Below are positions 15,197 through 22,647 of a stretch of 64,000 nucleotides of DNA, in pieces. The stretch comes from Cryobacterium sp. PH31-O1 (lineage in GTDB: Bacteria > Actinomycetota > Actinomycetes > Actinomycetales > Microbacteriaceae): contig NZ_JASITB010000003.1 in assembly GCF_030063455.1 (NCBI RefSeq), forward strand, positions 265,726-329,725, in the 5' to 3' direction. Position 1 is the stretch's first letter, and every line of letters starts with the position of its first letter. Below the pieces are notes generated by a model that saw nothing but the letters and a program-made list of their open reading frames with translations, did not search any database and was not told the DNA's origin. The position numbers and the translations under genes were made by a program.

Positions 15197-17467
15197 ATGC
15201 TCGACTTTGACCTCCGTGTCCGCCGGTACGACGCCGGCGGTGCAGCCCGCGAAATCATGCAGCACCAAGCGCTCGATTTCACCACCCCGCTCGGCGACGT
15301 CGCCGCGGCAACGCTAACCGTATCCACCGCCGTGGTCGGCCCGCTCCCCGACGTCCTCGAATTCGCCGTCGAGCTGTGGGACGGGGCAAGCTGGACTGAA
15401 CCGGCGAACTGTCGCTATATCGCGGATAAGACCTCCTACGATGCGCTCGACGTCGCTGGAATCGTGCAAGTGACCGGCATAAACGCCGTGTCCTGGCTCC
15501 TCGCTAAAAGTAACCTCGCATCTGTCACCGGCGGGCCGCGCCGGTGGACCGATACCGTGGGCTTGATTATCCTCTCGCTCGTTGACGAAGCACAGGCACG
15601 CGGTGCTCTCGCCGCTATCGAATACTCATTCGATTCTCTGAATGACAGTGCTGGGGAACCGTGGAACGCCGCCGGCCGGGTTGACCTCGAATTCCAGGCC
15701 GGGCAGTCAACCTGGCAAATCATCCAAGCGATGGCCGACCAGAATGTCATCGAGTTTCAGACAAACGGTCGCACACTGCACATCTTCAACCCCGGCACCG
15801 GTGACGACCGCTCAACAGCCGGCTCCGGACAAGCACGTCTGGGCATCACATCGACTAGCATCCCCGTGTCCACGTCCATCGGAACCCTGAGTACCCATGT
15901 CACCGTCCGCGGCGACGAATTCGCCTGGGTATTCCCGGTAGACGGCGCCACCCCGACCGGCTACGGCCGGCTCGAATCGACCCTCGAAGCGGGTGGAGTC
16001 ATCGACGGCACCACCGCCGGAATATTCGCCGCGCCGGCAACAAAAACGCATGGCGCACCGCGGTCTCAATATGTCGTCACCGAAGCTCTAGCCGCCGCTG
16101 TATCGCACCCCCTTGTCCCCGGCGGGTATCAGCTCGGCGATTGGGTGTCTGTACGACGGGCCTCCGGGTTCGAAAAAATGCGCGTCATGGCCCTACAAAT
16201 CCGGCACGACGGCGTAACCGCCACCGCAGATATCACCCTGGCAGACCGCCTCGAAACGCTCGAAGCGCGCCTCGCTAAACGCAGCGCCGGGCTCGGCGGG
16301 GCGCTCGGCGGCAACGGTCGTTTCTCCGGCCACGGCGGCGGCGGAAGTGGCGGCGGCAGTGGAGTGTTCGTCACCATTGCCGACGAGTACCACATCGGCG
16401 CGCTCGTGAAAGTTATCCTAGACGGCTCCCTCGAACCGACCGCCGAAGGCTGGAAGTACCTCGACTCCTACCGGCCTGTGAAAGGTGAGCGTGTGTTCGC
16501 CGTTCCCGGCCCGGGACCCGGCGGATATGTCATCGTTGGGCGTGCGATAGGCGCAGAGTACACCGCGCCGGGAAACGCCGAAATAGGCGAACTCGCACCG
16601 ACATGGCAGACATACATGCCCGACCGGTACGGCGACGTGACCGTCGTCAAGACTGAGACTGAATGGGTTCTGTCGTCTGGAATGGTCATAGCTCCCGGCA
16701 AAACCGAAGCTGGAATCGACCCGGAAACTGGGGAAGAGATACCGGCGGATGACGGCCGCACGGTCATGCAGCTTGCCGGTATTTACCGGCCAGTCATGGA
16801 CGTAGAAGTCGGCTGGTTCACAATCGACACCGACGGTTATGTTCGCCTGAATTTTACGACATCAAAAGGTCGGGTGATATCTCTAGCTTCCATCATTTTT
16901 AACGCGTCAAAAACTGGCCTCACACCCTATGGATTCGATAGAAGAGCTGCATGGGGTGTTGACGCGTTAGGCATCGCGTACGGATTAGGCGCCACCTCTA
17001 GTGACTCCCGGTCCTTCGGTGTTCCAGCCGCTCTAGTACCTGAGATTTTCACCCGGATTCACAGCGTAACGATAGACACCGCAGGTATCGGCCTTCGGGA
17101 CAACACTGGCTACTCAAGCGGCTACAGATATGACGGACTACGTTGGGTTACCGCAGCTAAAGCTGGCGACTTCACCTGGTCCACTCTGGACCTTATAAAT
17201 GGGTTCGTCCACGATGACCCGGCGAGTGAAGATGATGACGGTAAAGGACCAGTCGAGTATGTACTTCGTACCGACGGTACGGTACTCCTCCGCGGCGGCG
17301 CTTTAGGCATAGCGGCACCAGAGCTTGTCGTGGGTATCCTCCCCGAAGGATTCCGCCCAACGTTCGAGTGGGATGCCGGTAATTATTCGATACGCGCCAA
17401 CGGTGAAATCGTCTCGAGCATCGGCTCGGTGAGTTTCGGGTGCAATATGCACCTCGCTACTCACTAG
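15197..17467 (+). CDS. Large minor tail protein (tail tip / Tal-like, Gp37-like)
   Basis: A 756-residue protein after Dit, where tail-associated or receptor-binding proteins are found. Residues about 1-370 resemble the siphovirus ReqiPepy6 Gp37-like family (LDFDLRVRRYDAGG start; WQIIQAMADQNVIEF). A Gly/Ser linker (near residues 372-394) separates it from a beta-rich C-terminal half that may bind the host surface. The final region (after about 500) is less GC-rich in codon use (for example TCTAGC, AATTTT), hinting at module exchange of the receptor-binding part. ATG 15197 follows GAAAGGTAACC. Confidence 0.85.
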   Translation: MLDFDLRVRRYDAGGAAREIMQHQALDFTTPLGDVAAATLTVSTAVVGPLPDVLEFAVELWDGASWTEPANCRYIADKTSYDALDVAGIVQVTGINAVSWLLAKSNLASVTGGPRRWTDTVGLIILSLVDEAQARGALAAIEYSFDSLNDSAGEPWNAAGRVDLEFQAGQSTWQIIQAMADQNVIEFQTNGRTLHIFNPGTGDDRSTAGSGQARLGITSTSIPVSTSIGTLSTHVTVRGDEFAWVFPVDGATPTGYGRLESTLEAGGVIDGTTAGIFAAPATKTHGAPRSQYVVTEALAAAVSHPLVPGGYQLGDWVSVRRASGFEKMRVMALQIRHDGVTATADITLADRLETLEARLAKRSAGLGGALGGNGRFSGHGGGGSGGGSGVFVTIADEYHIGALVKVILDGSLEPTAEGWKYLDSYRPVKGERVFAVPGPGPGGYVIVGRAIGAEYTAPGNAEIGELAPTWQTYMPDRYGDVTVVKTETEWVLSSGMVIAPGKTEAGIDPETGEEIPADDGRTVMQLAGIYRPVMDVEVGWFTIDTDGYVRLNFTTSKGRVISLASIIFNASKTGLTPYGFDRRAAWGVDALGIAYGLGATSSDSRSFGVPAALVPEIFTRIHSVTIDTAGIGLRDNTGYSSGYRYDGLRWVTAAKAGDFTWSTLDLINGFVHDDPASEDDDGKGPVEYVLRTDGTVLLRGGALGIAAPELVVGILPEGFRPTFEWDAGNYSIRANGEIVSSIGSVSFGCNMHLATH

Positions 17468-17488
17468 CCCCACCGCTCATACCCGCAC

Positions 17489-17525
17489 AAACGCCCCGGC
17501 CGCAGACCACAGCACCGGGGCGTTT
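17489..17525 (+). terminator. Terminator-like hairpin after the large tail gene
   Basis: An 11-bp stem AAACGCCCCGG/CCGGGGCGTTT (17489-17499 with 17515-17525) ends in TTTGTG. It would end or attenuate the main tail transcript before the small tail-tip genes. Confidence 0.65.
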
Positions 17526-17548
17526 GTGTACCCAAAACGTTCACACAT

Positions 17549-17562
17549 ACACACACACACAC
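17549..17562. repeat. (AC)7 dinucleotide repeat upstream of a start codon
   Basis: Seven AC dinucleotides, preceded by CACACAT, end 14 bases before ATG 17577. The tract lies in the leader just upstream of the ribosome-binding region (ACAGG). Slippage could alter spacing only upstream of the Shine-Dalgarno, so a phase-variation role is uncertain. Confidence 0.7.
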
Positions 17563-17576
17563 AGACAGGCCCCCTC

Positions 17577-17894
17577 ATGCCAGACCAAATCCAACCATGG
17601 CTCGCGTTCGTCGCGGCCGCCGTAGCCGCAGTCGCCTCCTGGGCCGCAGCCCGCGCGTGGAAGCCCGGGGCCCGCGAGCTCGCTTTCGCGGCGGTACTCC
17701 AGGCCGACAGCACCGCCCTCCGCGCCGAACTCGCCGAGCTTCGAAACGAACTAGCCGAGCTCCGCGGCGCGCAGGCCGTAACGGACGGAAGGCTCCGGGT
17801 CATCACTTCGTACGCCTGGCGGCTCCACAGCGACATTCTCGGCTACGGGTTCGAACCGCGGCCGCTCCCGGCCGAACTCACCGACTTTCAGTAA
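17577..17894 (+). CDS. Small phage membrane/coiled-coil protein
   Basis: A 105-residue protein starting MPDQIQPWLAF, with one hydrophobic helix (residues about 8-27), then a coiled coil made of repeats (LRAELAELRNELAELRG, about 48-64), and a C-terminal PRPLPAELTDF tail. The start is ATG 17577; an in-frame upstream start would translate the AC repeat and is rejected. This architecture resembles small anchored coiled-coil proteins found between tail and lysis genes, some annotated as spanin- or holin-like. I do not assign a function. Confidence 0.7.
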   Translation: MPDQIQPWLAFVAAAVAAVASWAAARAWKPGARELAFAAVLQADSTALRAELAELRNELAELRGAQAVTDGRLRVITSYAWRLHSDILGYGFEPRPLPAELTDFQ

Positions 17895-17902
17895 GGAAAA
17901 TC

Positions 17903-18253
17903 ATGACTTACCCTCAACCATCCGCTGTGGGAATCAGCCAGGGGGAGACCGTATCTCGGACCTTTCTTTGGGCGCTCGACGGTATCCCCGTAGACGTCAC
18001 CGGCTACGCGGCTCACCTGCAGGTACGGGCTAGAACAGCCTCCCCGGACACTCTCCTCGACCTATCCACGCAGAATGGCGGACTTACACTCGGCGGGACC
18101 GCCGGCACTATCGAGCTCCGAATCGACGCTGAGACCACCGCGCAGCTCCCCGCCATCGCCTGTGTGTTCTCGCTCGAGATGACCTCCGGCGGCGGCGACG
18201 TAACCCCGCTAGTTAGCGGCCCATTCGAGGTTCGCGCCGAGGTGACCCGATGA
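17903..18253 (+). CDS. Small tail-tip protein, beta-rich
   Basis: A 116-residue protein from ATG 17903 behind TAAGGAAAA. It reads as a compact beta sandwich (GETVSRTFLWALDGIPVDVTG and GTIELRIDAETTAQL), similar in layout to N-terminal baseplate-upper-protein domains that attach receptor-binding subunits. Its stop overlaps the ATG of the collagen-like gene (ATGA), so the two are likely made together and may form parts of one fibre. The family assignment is an inference from strand pattern and position. Confidence 0.65.
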   Translation: MTYPQPSAVGISQGETVSRTFLWALDGIPVDVTGYAAHLQVRARTASPDTLLDLSTQNGGLTLGGTAGTIELRIDAETTAQLPAIACVFSLEMTSGGGDVTPLVSGPFEVRAEVTR

Positions 18254-18621
18254 GCGCCGCCGGTGTCATCACCGTCGAAGTGACGTCCACCGGCCCGCAA
18301 GGCGCGACCGGGCCGCAAGGCATCACCGGCGTCCAGGGCGTCCAAGGAATCGTTGGACCAATTGGTGCTACCGGGGTTACCGGGTCTACCGGCGTCCAAG
18401 GCGACCAGGGAATCCAAGGCATCCAGGGCGACCTAGGCCCGGACGGGCCAACCGGACCTACCGGAACTGCTGGGGCTGGCCCGACCGGCACGCTCCTCTC
18501 CGTCGCCCACGGCGCGGATGCAAACTACCCGCGGCCCGAAGCCGCAACCGGCGCCGTCTACTGGATAGGCAGCGTCGAACCAACCCAAGCGCAACTAGCC
18601 GATATTTGGATAAAACAATGA
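18250..18621 (+). CDS. Collagen-like tail fibre protein
   Basis: A 123-residue protein whose residues about 14-78 consist of Gly-X-Y triplets, including GPQGATGPQGITG and GVQGDQGIQG, rich in Gln, Thr and Pro. Such repeats form a triple helix in phage fibres. The C-terminal 45 residues (SVAHGADANYPRPE to VEPTQAQLADIWIKQ) read like a small globular head found at the end of phage tail fibres. The start overlaps the previous stop by ATGA, and its own TGA overlaps the next ATG the same way. It is probably a trimeric spacer in the tail tip. Confidence 0.85.
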   Translation: MSAAGVITVEVTSTGPQGATGPQGITGVQGVQGIVGPIGATGVTGSTGVQGDQGIQGIQGDLGPDGPTGPTGTAGAGPTGTLLSVAHGADANYPRPEAATGAVYWIGSVEPTQAQLADIWIKQ

Positions 18622-19220
18622 CAGCACCAGGCAGTTTGAATGTCCGCACTGCGACCGGCTGGCGCCCCGTGGGGGTGTGGCAGGACGTTGTGTACACGAA
18701 TGGCGGTGTCAGTTTGGTAACCAAACTCAAGCGAATTCCATTTGATATCGAATTCCAGTTTTCCGCTAGGAATGGATTAATGAACCACACAGGCTTAGTG
18801 GAGCTCCCTAGAATCACCATGTACGCCGTGACGGATATCCAATATATGCTCCAAGGCTTATCTGCAACCGTCGTCATACCAAGCGGCGCCGACCTCTGGG
18901 ATACCAGTCAAGTCGCGAACATCACCTACGTCATCGCGTACTCTCGAATCGAAGAGGTTCCGGCCTGGGACCTCAGGGCGGTGACTTACGCTTTTGGTGC
19001 CTTTCGGGACGCGTACGGACTCAAGCGAATGCAGGCATTTGGCTTGACAGTAAGCGCACATATGACAAACGGGCTCCTCAGCGCCGAAGCCCTGAACGAA
19101 GTTTTTACGAACCTCGGGACGGCTAGGAATGGCGCGACAATAACAATCACCGGCAACCCGGGGACGGCCACCTGCGACCGAACCATTGCCACGGCTAAGG
19201 GATGGACGGTCGCAGCATGA
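18618..19220 (+). CDS. Tail protein with C-terminal BspA/leucine-rich-like segment
   Basis: A 200-residue protein from ATG 18618, which overlaps the previous TGA. The N-terminus (MTAPGSLNVRTATGWRPVG) resembles phage tail-fibre adaptor sequence. The C-terminal stretch LNEVFTNLG, then ITGNPGTATCDRTIATAKGW, matches the terminal repeat of BspA-like leucine-rich domains found in many siphovirus tail proteins. The middle has lower GC and different codon preferences (for example AGGAATGGATTAATG), suggesting horizontal exchange of the host-contact part. An earlier in-frame TTG is less likely than the coupled ATG. Confidence 0.65.
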   Translation: MTAPGSLNVRTATGWRPVGVWQDVVYTNGGVSLVTKLKRIPFDIEFQFSARNGLMNHTGLVELPRITMYAVTDIQYMLQGLSATVVIPSGADLWDTSQVANITYVIAYSRIEEVPAWDLRAVTYAFGAFRDAYGLKRMQAFGLTVSAHMTNGLLSAEALNEVFTNLGTARNGATITITGNPGTATCDRTIATAKGWTVAA

Positions 19221-19447
19221 CCACGACAACTGATACCAGCGGCTTCTACTTCCGCGAGGGCGAAGACCTCGAGCTTTTCCGCGCCTCCGAATGGGTCACA
19301 GCCCCCAGCTTCGACTTGGATGGTTCCGTAGCCGCTGACCGCGCCTCTGGCGCAGCCGGCTGGACCTGGTACGCCTCCGAAACTGACGCATACACGGCTC
19401 ACGGACTAACTGTCCCCGAGCCCTACGTTGACCCACGCTTAGCCTAA
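19217..19447 (+). CDS. Hypothetical phage protein
   Basis: A 76-residue acidic protein from ATG 19217, overlapping the preceding TGA as ATGA. It has Thr-rich ends, a FYFREGEDLELFR segment and many aromatic residues (SGAAGWTWYASET). I recognise no family. Its place at the end of the tail-tip gene run suggests a structural or assembly accessory role. An in-frame ATG 15 bases upstream is possible but lacks the coupling geometry. Confidence 0.6.
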   Translation: MTTTTDTSGFYFREGEDLELFRASEWVTAPSFDLDGSVAADRASGAAGWTWYASETDAYTAHGLTVPEPYVDPRLA

Positions 19448-19607
19448 ATCCCCCACGCTCCGGCCCGCACGCCAACGCTGCGTGCCGTGCAGCGCATCAA
19501 GGTAGCGTCGCGCCCGCGGCGAACCTAACGCCGCAGCGTGGCTCCCGGGGCTCGCTGCGGCTATGGTCATCGTGCATCGAATAAACACACAGCATACTCA
19601 CAAGATT

Positions 19608-19637
19608 AGGGCCTGGCGGCTTCGACCGCTGGGCCCT
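19608..19637 (+). terminator. Hairpin between tail-tip and lysis genes
   Basis: AGGGCCTGGCGG (19608-19619) pairs with 19626-19637 (two wobble pairs) around CTTCGA, then TTTCG. The 19448-19675 interval also contains several GC-rich partial repeats (such as CGCAGCGTGG) but no gene. It likely separates the tail transcript from the lysis genes. Confidence 0.6.
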
Positions 19638-19675
19638 TTCGCATGCCCGCACGGCGGGCAGAACGGAAAGACAAC

Positions 19676-20551
19676 ATGGCATTTTCAGGACTCGTGACGC
19701 GCCACAGCGCCACCCCCAACCACTCAACCCGCAATGCAGGAACAACCCCTAAGTACATCGTCCATCACCACATGGCTACGACCGGATTCTCTGCCGTGCT
19801 GGCGTCCTGGGCGAGCGGACGGAAGCAAGGAAGTTGCCATGTCGCTATCTCGAACTCCGGCGAGCTCGTCGGCGTTGTCGATGAATCGCGGCGCGCCTGG
19901 TCGCTGTCATCTTCCATGTTCGACTCTCAGGCCCTCGTCACCGAAATCGCGAACTCCGCGGTCGGCGGCGGCTGGCTCGTGTCGGCAGCCGCAACCGAAG
20001 CGGCCGCGCAACTGACCGCTGACTGGTGCCGCCGGTTCTCGATTCCGTGCGACCGCGACCACGTAATCGGCCACCGCGAAGTTTATACGCGGTTCAAAAA
20101 GGGCTACGCGACCGCGTGCCCCGGCGGGCTTGACCTTGACGGAATCGTCAACCGCGCGCGGCAGATTCTGGGGCAGGGCGGCTCTCCCTTACCGGCCTCG
20201 GCAGCTCCGGCCGCAGTAGCGGCAGCACCGGTGTCCTCCGGCGGCGGCTGGGCGTTCAACCTTCCCGATGCCGCCTCGCAGCTCCGCGTCCAGCGCGCAC
20301 TTGCCGGCCGTAACCCGTCCAGGTACACCGGCCCCCAGGATGGCGCTCTCGGCCCGAACGGGTTCCGCGGCATCCAAATCACCATCCGCGGAGTCGGATA
20401 CTCCGGCCCGGTGGACGGCGTTATTGGCGCCGTCGGTTGCCGGCTGATTCAGGTCTACGCCGCGAAGTTTGGCGATTACCGCGGACCAGTCGACTCGATT
20501 CTCGGCCCGAACTCCTGGGCCGGCTTTGCGCTCGGGCTCGAGCGACCGTGA
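19676..20551 (+). CDS. Endolysin: N-acetylmuramoyl-L-alanine amidase
   Basis: A 291-residue lysin. The N-terminal amidase_2 domain (about 1-165) has zinc ligand candidates H30/H31 in YIVHHHM, H133 in IGHREV and C148 in TACPG, the order expected for T7-lysozyme-like amidases. The C-terminal 90 residues contain three repeats built around GP-DG-LGP (YTGPQDGALGP, YSGPVDGVIG, YRGPVDSILGP), a peptidoglycan-binding type seen in actinophage lysins. ATG 19676 follows GGAAAG; an in-frame ATG 33 bases upstream is not used. It cuts the amide bond between MurNAc and the stem peptide. Confidence 0.93.
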   Translation: MAFSGLVTRHSATPNHSTRNAGTTPKYIVHHHMATTGFSAVLASWASGRKQGSCHVAISNSGELVGVVDESRRAWSLSSSMFDSQALVTEIANSAVGGGWLVSAAATEAAAQLTADWCRRFSIPCDRDHVIGHREVYTRFKKGYATACPGGLDLDGIVNRARQILGQGGSPLPASAAPAAVAAAPVSSGGGWAFNLPDAASQLRVQRALAGRNPSRYTGPQDGALGPNGFRGIQITIRGVGYSGPVDGVIGAVGCRLIQVYAAKFGDYRGPVDSILGPNSWAGFALGLERP

Positions 20552-20580
20552 CAACCGAAACAACTACCCGAAAGGCTCCA

Positions 20581-20844
20581 ATGAGCAACTTCTTCATCGC
20601 AATAATCCGCACGTTTGTTCCCATTGCCGTCGGCGCCGTCGTCGGCTGGCTCGCTAGCGTCGGGCTAGAGCTTGACCCCGAAGTCCAGGCTCAGGCGGTC
20701 CTCGGAATCTCGACCCTCGCAGCGTCGCTCTACTACCTCGGCGTCGCCGCGTTGGCCGCGAAAGTTCCCGCGTTCGGCTGGCTCCTCGGCGTCGCCCGCA
20801 ACCCGGTCTACACGCTACCTTCCGCTAAAACACCGTCAGAGTAA
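20581..20844 (+). CDS. Holin
   Basis: An 87-residue protein directly after the lysin. It has two hydrophobic helices (about residues 4-27, IAIIRTFVPIAVGAVVGWL, and 38-62, GISTLAASLYYLGVAALAA) and a short hydrophilic tail, typical of small actinophage holins. ATG 20581 follows GAAAGG. It would permeabilise the membrane to release the amidase. A strong terminator follows, ending the late transcript. Confidence 0.85.
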   Translation: MSNFFIAIIRTFVPIAVGAVVGWLASVGLELDPEVQAQAVLGISTLAASLYYLGVAALAAKVPAFGWLLGVARNPVYTLPSAKTPSE

Positions 20845-20852
20845 CCCCTCGC

Positions 20853-20898
20853 AACGCCCCGCCCCGCCTTCCGCAATGGAGGGCGGGGCGTTTTTTTT
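20853..20898 (+). terminator. Strong rho-independent terminator ending the late operon
   Basis: AACGCCCCGCCC (20853-20864) pairs with 20881-20892, followed by eight T residues (20891-20898). It closes the late transcript before the excisionase-integrase unit. Confidence 0.93.
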
Positions 20899-20909
20899 GT
20901 GCCCGGTAG

Positions 20910-20947
20910 TTCCGGGAAACACCGCTCCCATCAGGGCTTTCCCGGAA
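20910..20947. promoter_or_regulatory. Inverted repeat upstream of the excisionase gene
   Basis: TTCCGGGAAA (20910-20919) and its exact inverse complement TTTCCCGGAA (20938-20947) flank 18 bases. Each half is itself near-palindromic. Situated between the late terminator and the excisionase start, it is a candidate operator or an excisionase/integrase arm site. No clear promoter hexamers are visible between the copies. Confidence 0.55.
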
Positions 20948-20976
20948 ATTATTTTAGACCGCGCATAGAGAGGGCT

Positions 20977-21201
20977 ATGACATCGATAAGCACGACCTCA
21001 GAATCCACCGTCCATGACCTACGCGGAGACCCGCTCCTCACGATTCCAGAGCTCGCGGAGATAACCCGCACGTCCCCTAAAACCGTCTACGACTGGCGCC
21101 TGAAAGGGGTCGGCCCAGCGTCAATACGGGTCGGTCGAGCCATACTTTTCCGAACCTCTGACGTTTCCGCCTGGCTCGATTCCCGCCGCCAGGCCGCATA
21201 A
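20977..21201 (+). CDS. Excisionase / helix-turn-helix protein
   Basis: A 74-residue MerR-like HTH protein: LLTIPELAEITRTSPKTVYDW (helix-turn-helix, about residues 20-40) followed by GVGPASIRVGRAILFRTSDVSAWLD, the wing typical of helix_turn_helix_17 excisionases. The ATG is at 20977 behind AGAGAGGG; an in-frame GTG further upstream would read through the inverted repeat and is rejected. Its TAA shares a base with the integrase ATG, so both are co-translated. It would bend DNA at att sites and favour excision, or regulate integrase. Confidence 0.87.
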   Translation: MTSISTTSESTVHDLRGDPLLTIPELAEITRTSPKTVYDWRLKGVGPASIRVGRAILFRTSDVSAWLDSRRQAA

Positions 21202-22415
21202 TGGCGGCCACCGGAATATCACGGGGCCGGCACGGAACGATAACCTCGGCAACCATCGACGGTTCAGTCAAAATCATGGCCCGCTACCGCCCCCTCGACG
21301 GCTCGGCACCACGTCAGGTTACTGCAACCGGGCCGTCGAAAGCTGCGGCCACCCGTGCACTGAACGCCCGCATTGTGAAGCTGCAGCAAGACCTCGACGC
21401 GGCCGCGGCGACCGCGGCGCGAACCGTCGTAGCGTCGCGGAGCCTCGCGGCGCTGTTTGGTGACCTATTCGCGGAGCTCCGGCTAGCGAATGAGCTTCGT
21501 CCGCAGAGCTTGGCGGAATATGAGCGCACAGCGCGAGCGTCGATACTCCCGGCAGTCGGAGAATGGCAGGTTGCCGACGTGACACCGCGGCAAGTGGCAG
21601 ACTACCTCGCCGAAGTGCACGCAGCGACGCCGGGCTCCTACAAAACGGTTAGGACTCTCCTAAGTCAGGCATTCAGCCTCGCCGTGCGAAACGGGACCGT
21701 TACGGATACCCCAGTTCGTGGAATCCGAACGCCCCGCCGGGGACGGCACGTCCCCACCACGGTAGATACTCCCGACCTCGCCCACCTCCGTGAAGTTTTG
21801 GCTGGCCTAGTCGCCTCTCCGCCGCAGCGCCCCGGGCCTAAGTCTCGGTACGCGGACCTACTCGACGTTATTGACGTGCAATTAGCAACCGGAATGCGTG
21901 TTGGGGAGACCCTTGCGCTACGTTGGCCGGACGTCCACCTCGACGGGATAGCGCCGCATCTAGACGTTACCGGAACCGTTATACGGACCGTTGAACGTGG
22001 CTTGCACGCCCAGCCGTTCGGTAAGTCTCATGCCTCCCGTCGCGGAATCCGGCTACCGGACTGGGCCGTCGCGACCCTCCGCGCCCGCCGCGGCGTTGAG
22101 GGTGAACTCGTATTCCCTAGCCGCGCCGGTACTGTCTGGGACCCGGGGAACTTGCGTTCGCTTCTTCGTGAAGTTCGGGTACTCGCAGGGCTGCCGGACC
22201 TGACTCCGCACACGCTTCGGCGCACGTACGGGACCGCCGTCCACCGCGGGCTCGGCATGACTGCGGCAAGCGCTGCACTCGGCCATTCCGGCGAAAATGT
22301 AACCCGCCAAAGTTATGTCGAACCGGCACCACTTGGCCCCGACGTAGCTGCCGCATTAGCCGGGTTAGCACCGACAATTACCGGGCAACACCATCGCCAG
22401 AACGAAGTCAACTAG
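21201..22415 (+). CDS. int: Tyrosine-family phage integrase
   Basis: A 404-residue site-specific recombinase. An N-terminal arm-binding and core-binding region (to about residue 175) precedes the catalytic domain, with R233 (TGMRVGE), a Lys near 275, H337 and R340 in HTLRR, H362 in LGHS and the nucleophile Y372 in QSYVE. All catalytic positions are present. It is coupled to the excisionase gene and lies next to tRNA-Ala, the expected attachment gene. Its stop codon lies inside the perfect palindrome CGAAGTCAACTAGTTGACTTCG centre (about 22403-22424). Confidence 0.95.
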   Translation: MAATGISRGRHGTITSATIDGSVKIMARYRPLDGSAPRQVTATGPSKAAATRALNARIVKLQQDLDAAAATAARTVVASRSLAALFGDLFAELRLANELRPQSLAEYERTARASILPAVGEWQVADVTPRQVADYLAEVHAATPGSYKTVRTLLSQAFSLAVRNGTVTDTPVRGIRTPRRGRHVPTTVDTPDLAHLREVLAGLVASPPQRPGPKSRYADLLDVIDVQLATGMRVGETLALRWPDVHLDGIAPHLDVTGTVIRTVERGLHAQPFGKSHASRRGIRLPDWAVATLRARRGVEGELVFPSRAGTVWDPGNLRSLLREVRVLAGLPDLTPHTLRRTYGTAVHRGLGMTAASAALGHSGENVTRQSYVEPAPLGPDVAAALAGLAPTITGQHHRQNEVN

Positions 22416-22441
22416 TTGACTTCGACTTTTAGGCCAAAAAC

Positions 22442-22483
22442 AAGGCCGTCTGATTCAGGTAAAATACCTGGTCAGACGGCCTT
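22442..22483 (-). terminator. Terminator shared by integrase and tRNA-Ala
   Basis: AAGGCCGTCTGA (22442-22453) pairs with 22472-22483, and CAGGTA/TACCTG extends the stem inside. On the minus strand it is followed by TTGTTTTT, a good terminator for the tRNA. It may also end the integrase transcript, since the plus side has CCTTTCT. Confidence 0.85.
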
Positions 22484-22485
22484 TC

Positions 22486-22561
22486 TGGTGGAGCTAAGGA
22501 GATTCGAACTCCTGACCTTCTCATTGCGAACGAGACGCGCTACCAACTGCGCCATAGCCCC
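22486..22561 (-). tRNA. tRNA-Ala(CGC), presumed prophage attachment gene
   Basis: The minus strand folds as a full cloverleaf: acceptor GGGGCTA/TAGCTCC, D-arm GCGC-AGTTGGTA-GCGC, anticodon loop TTCGCAA with anticodon CGC, T-arm around GTTCGAA, discriminator A and encoded CCA. The 3' end faces the integrase, the usual arrangement when integration restores the tRNA 3' half. The duplicated segment at the left prophage end would lie outside this window. Confidence 0.95.
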
Positions 22562-22647
22562 AAACTTCCTTTGAAGAATATCACGCCTGGGTCTCCCACC
22601 CCGACACCACCGCGCAGTCCGCGGTTCAATGCGCGAATGCGGGCGCG

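Larger units (their letters stand above)
1..22485. mobile_element. Siphovirus prophage, right-hand part; left end outside the window
   Basis: Continuous plus-strand late module in the order expected for an HK97-like actinophage: terminase, portal, MuF, scaffold, capsid, connectors, tail tube, frameshifted chaperones, tape measure, tail tip, lysis, then excisionase and integrase. The integrase end lies against the 3' end of a tRNA-Ala gene, so the right junction (attR) is inferred near 22416-22500. No repressor, replication genes or left attachment site are visible. An HNH gene next to the terminase suggests cos-type packaging (inference). All structural genes look intact, so the element may be inducible. 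Confidence 0.93.

Noticed and set aside
17526..17576. Upstream GTG for the gene at 17577
   Set aside because: It would translate the AC repeat into a His/Thr string; ATG 17577 gives a normal protein.
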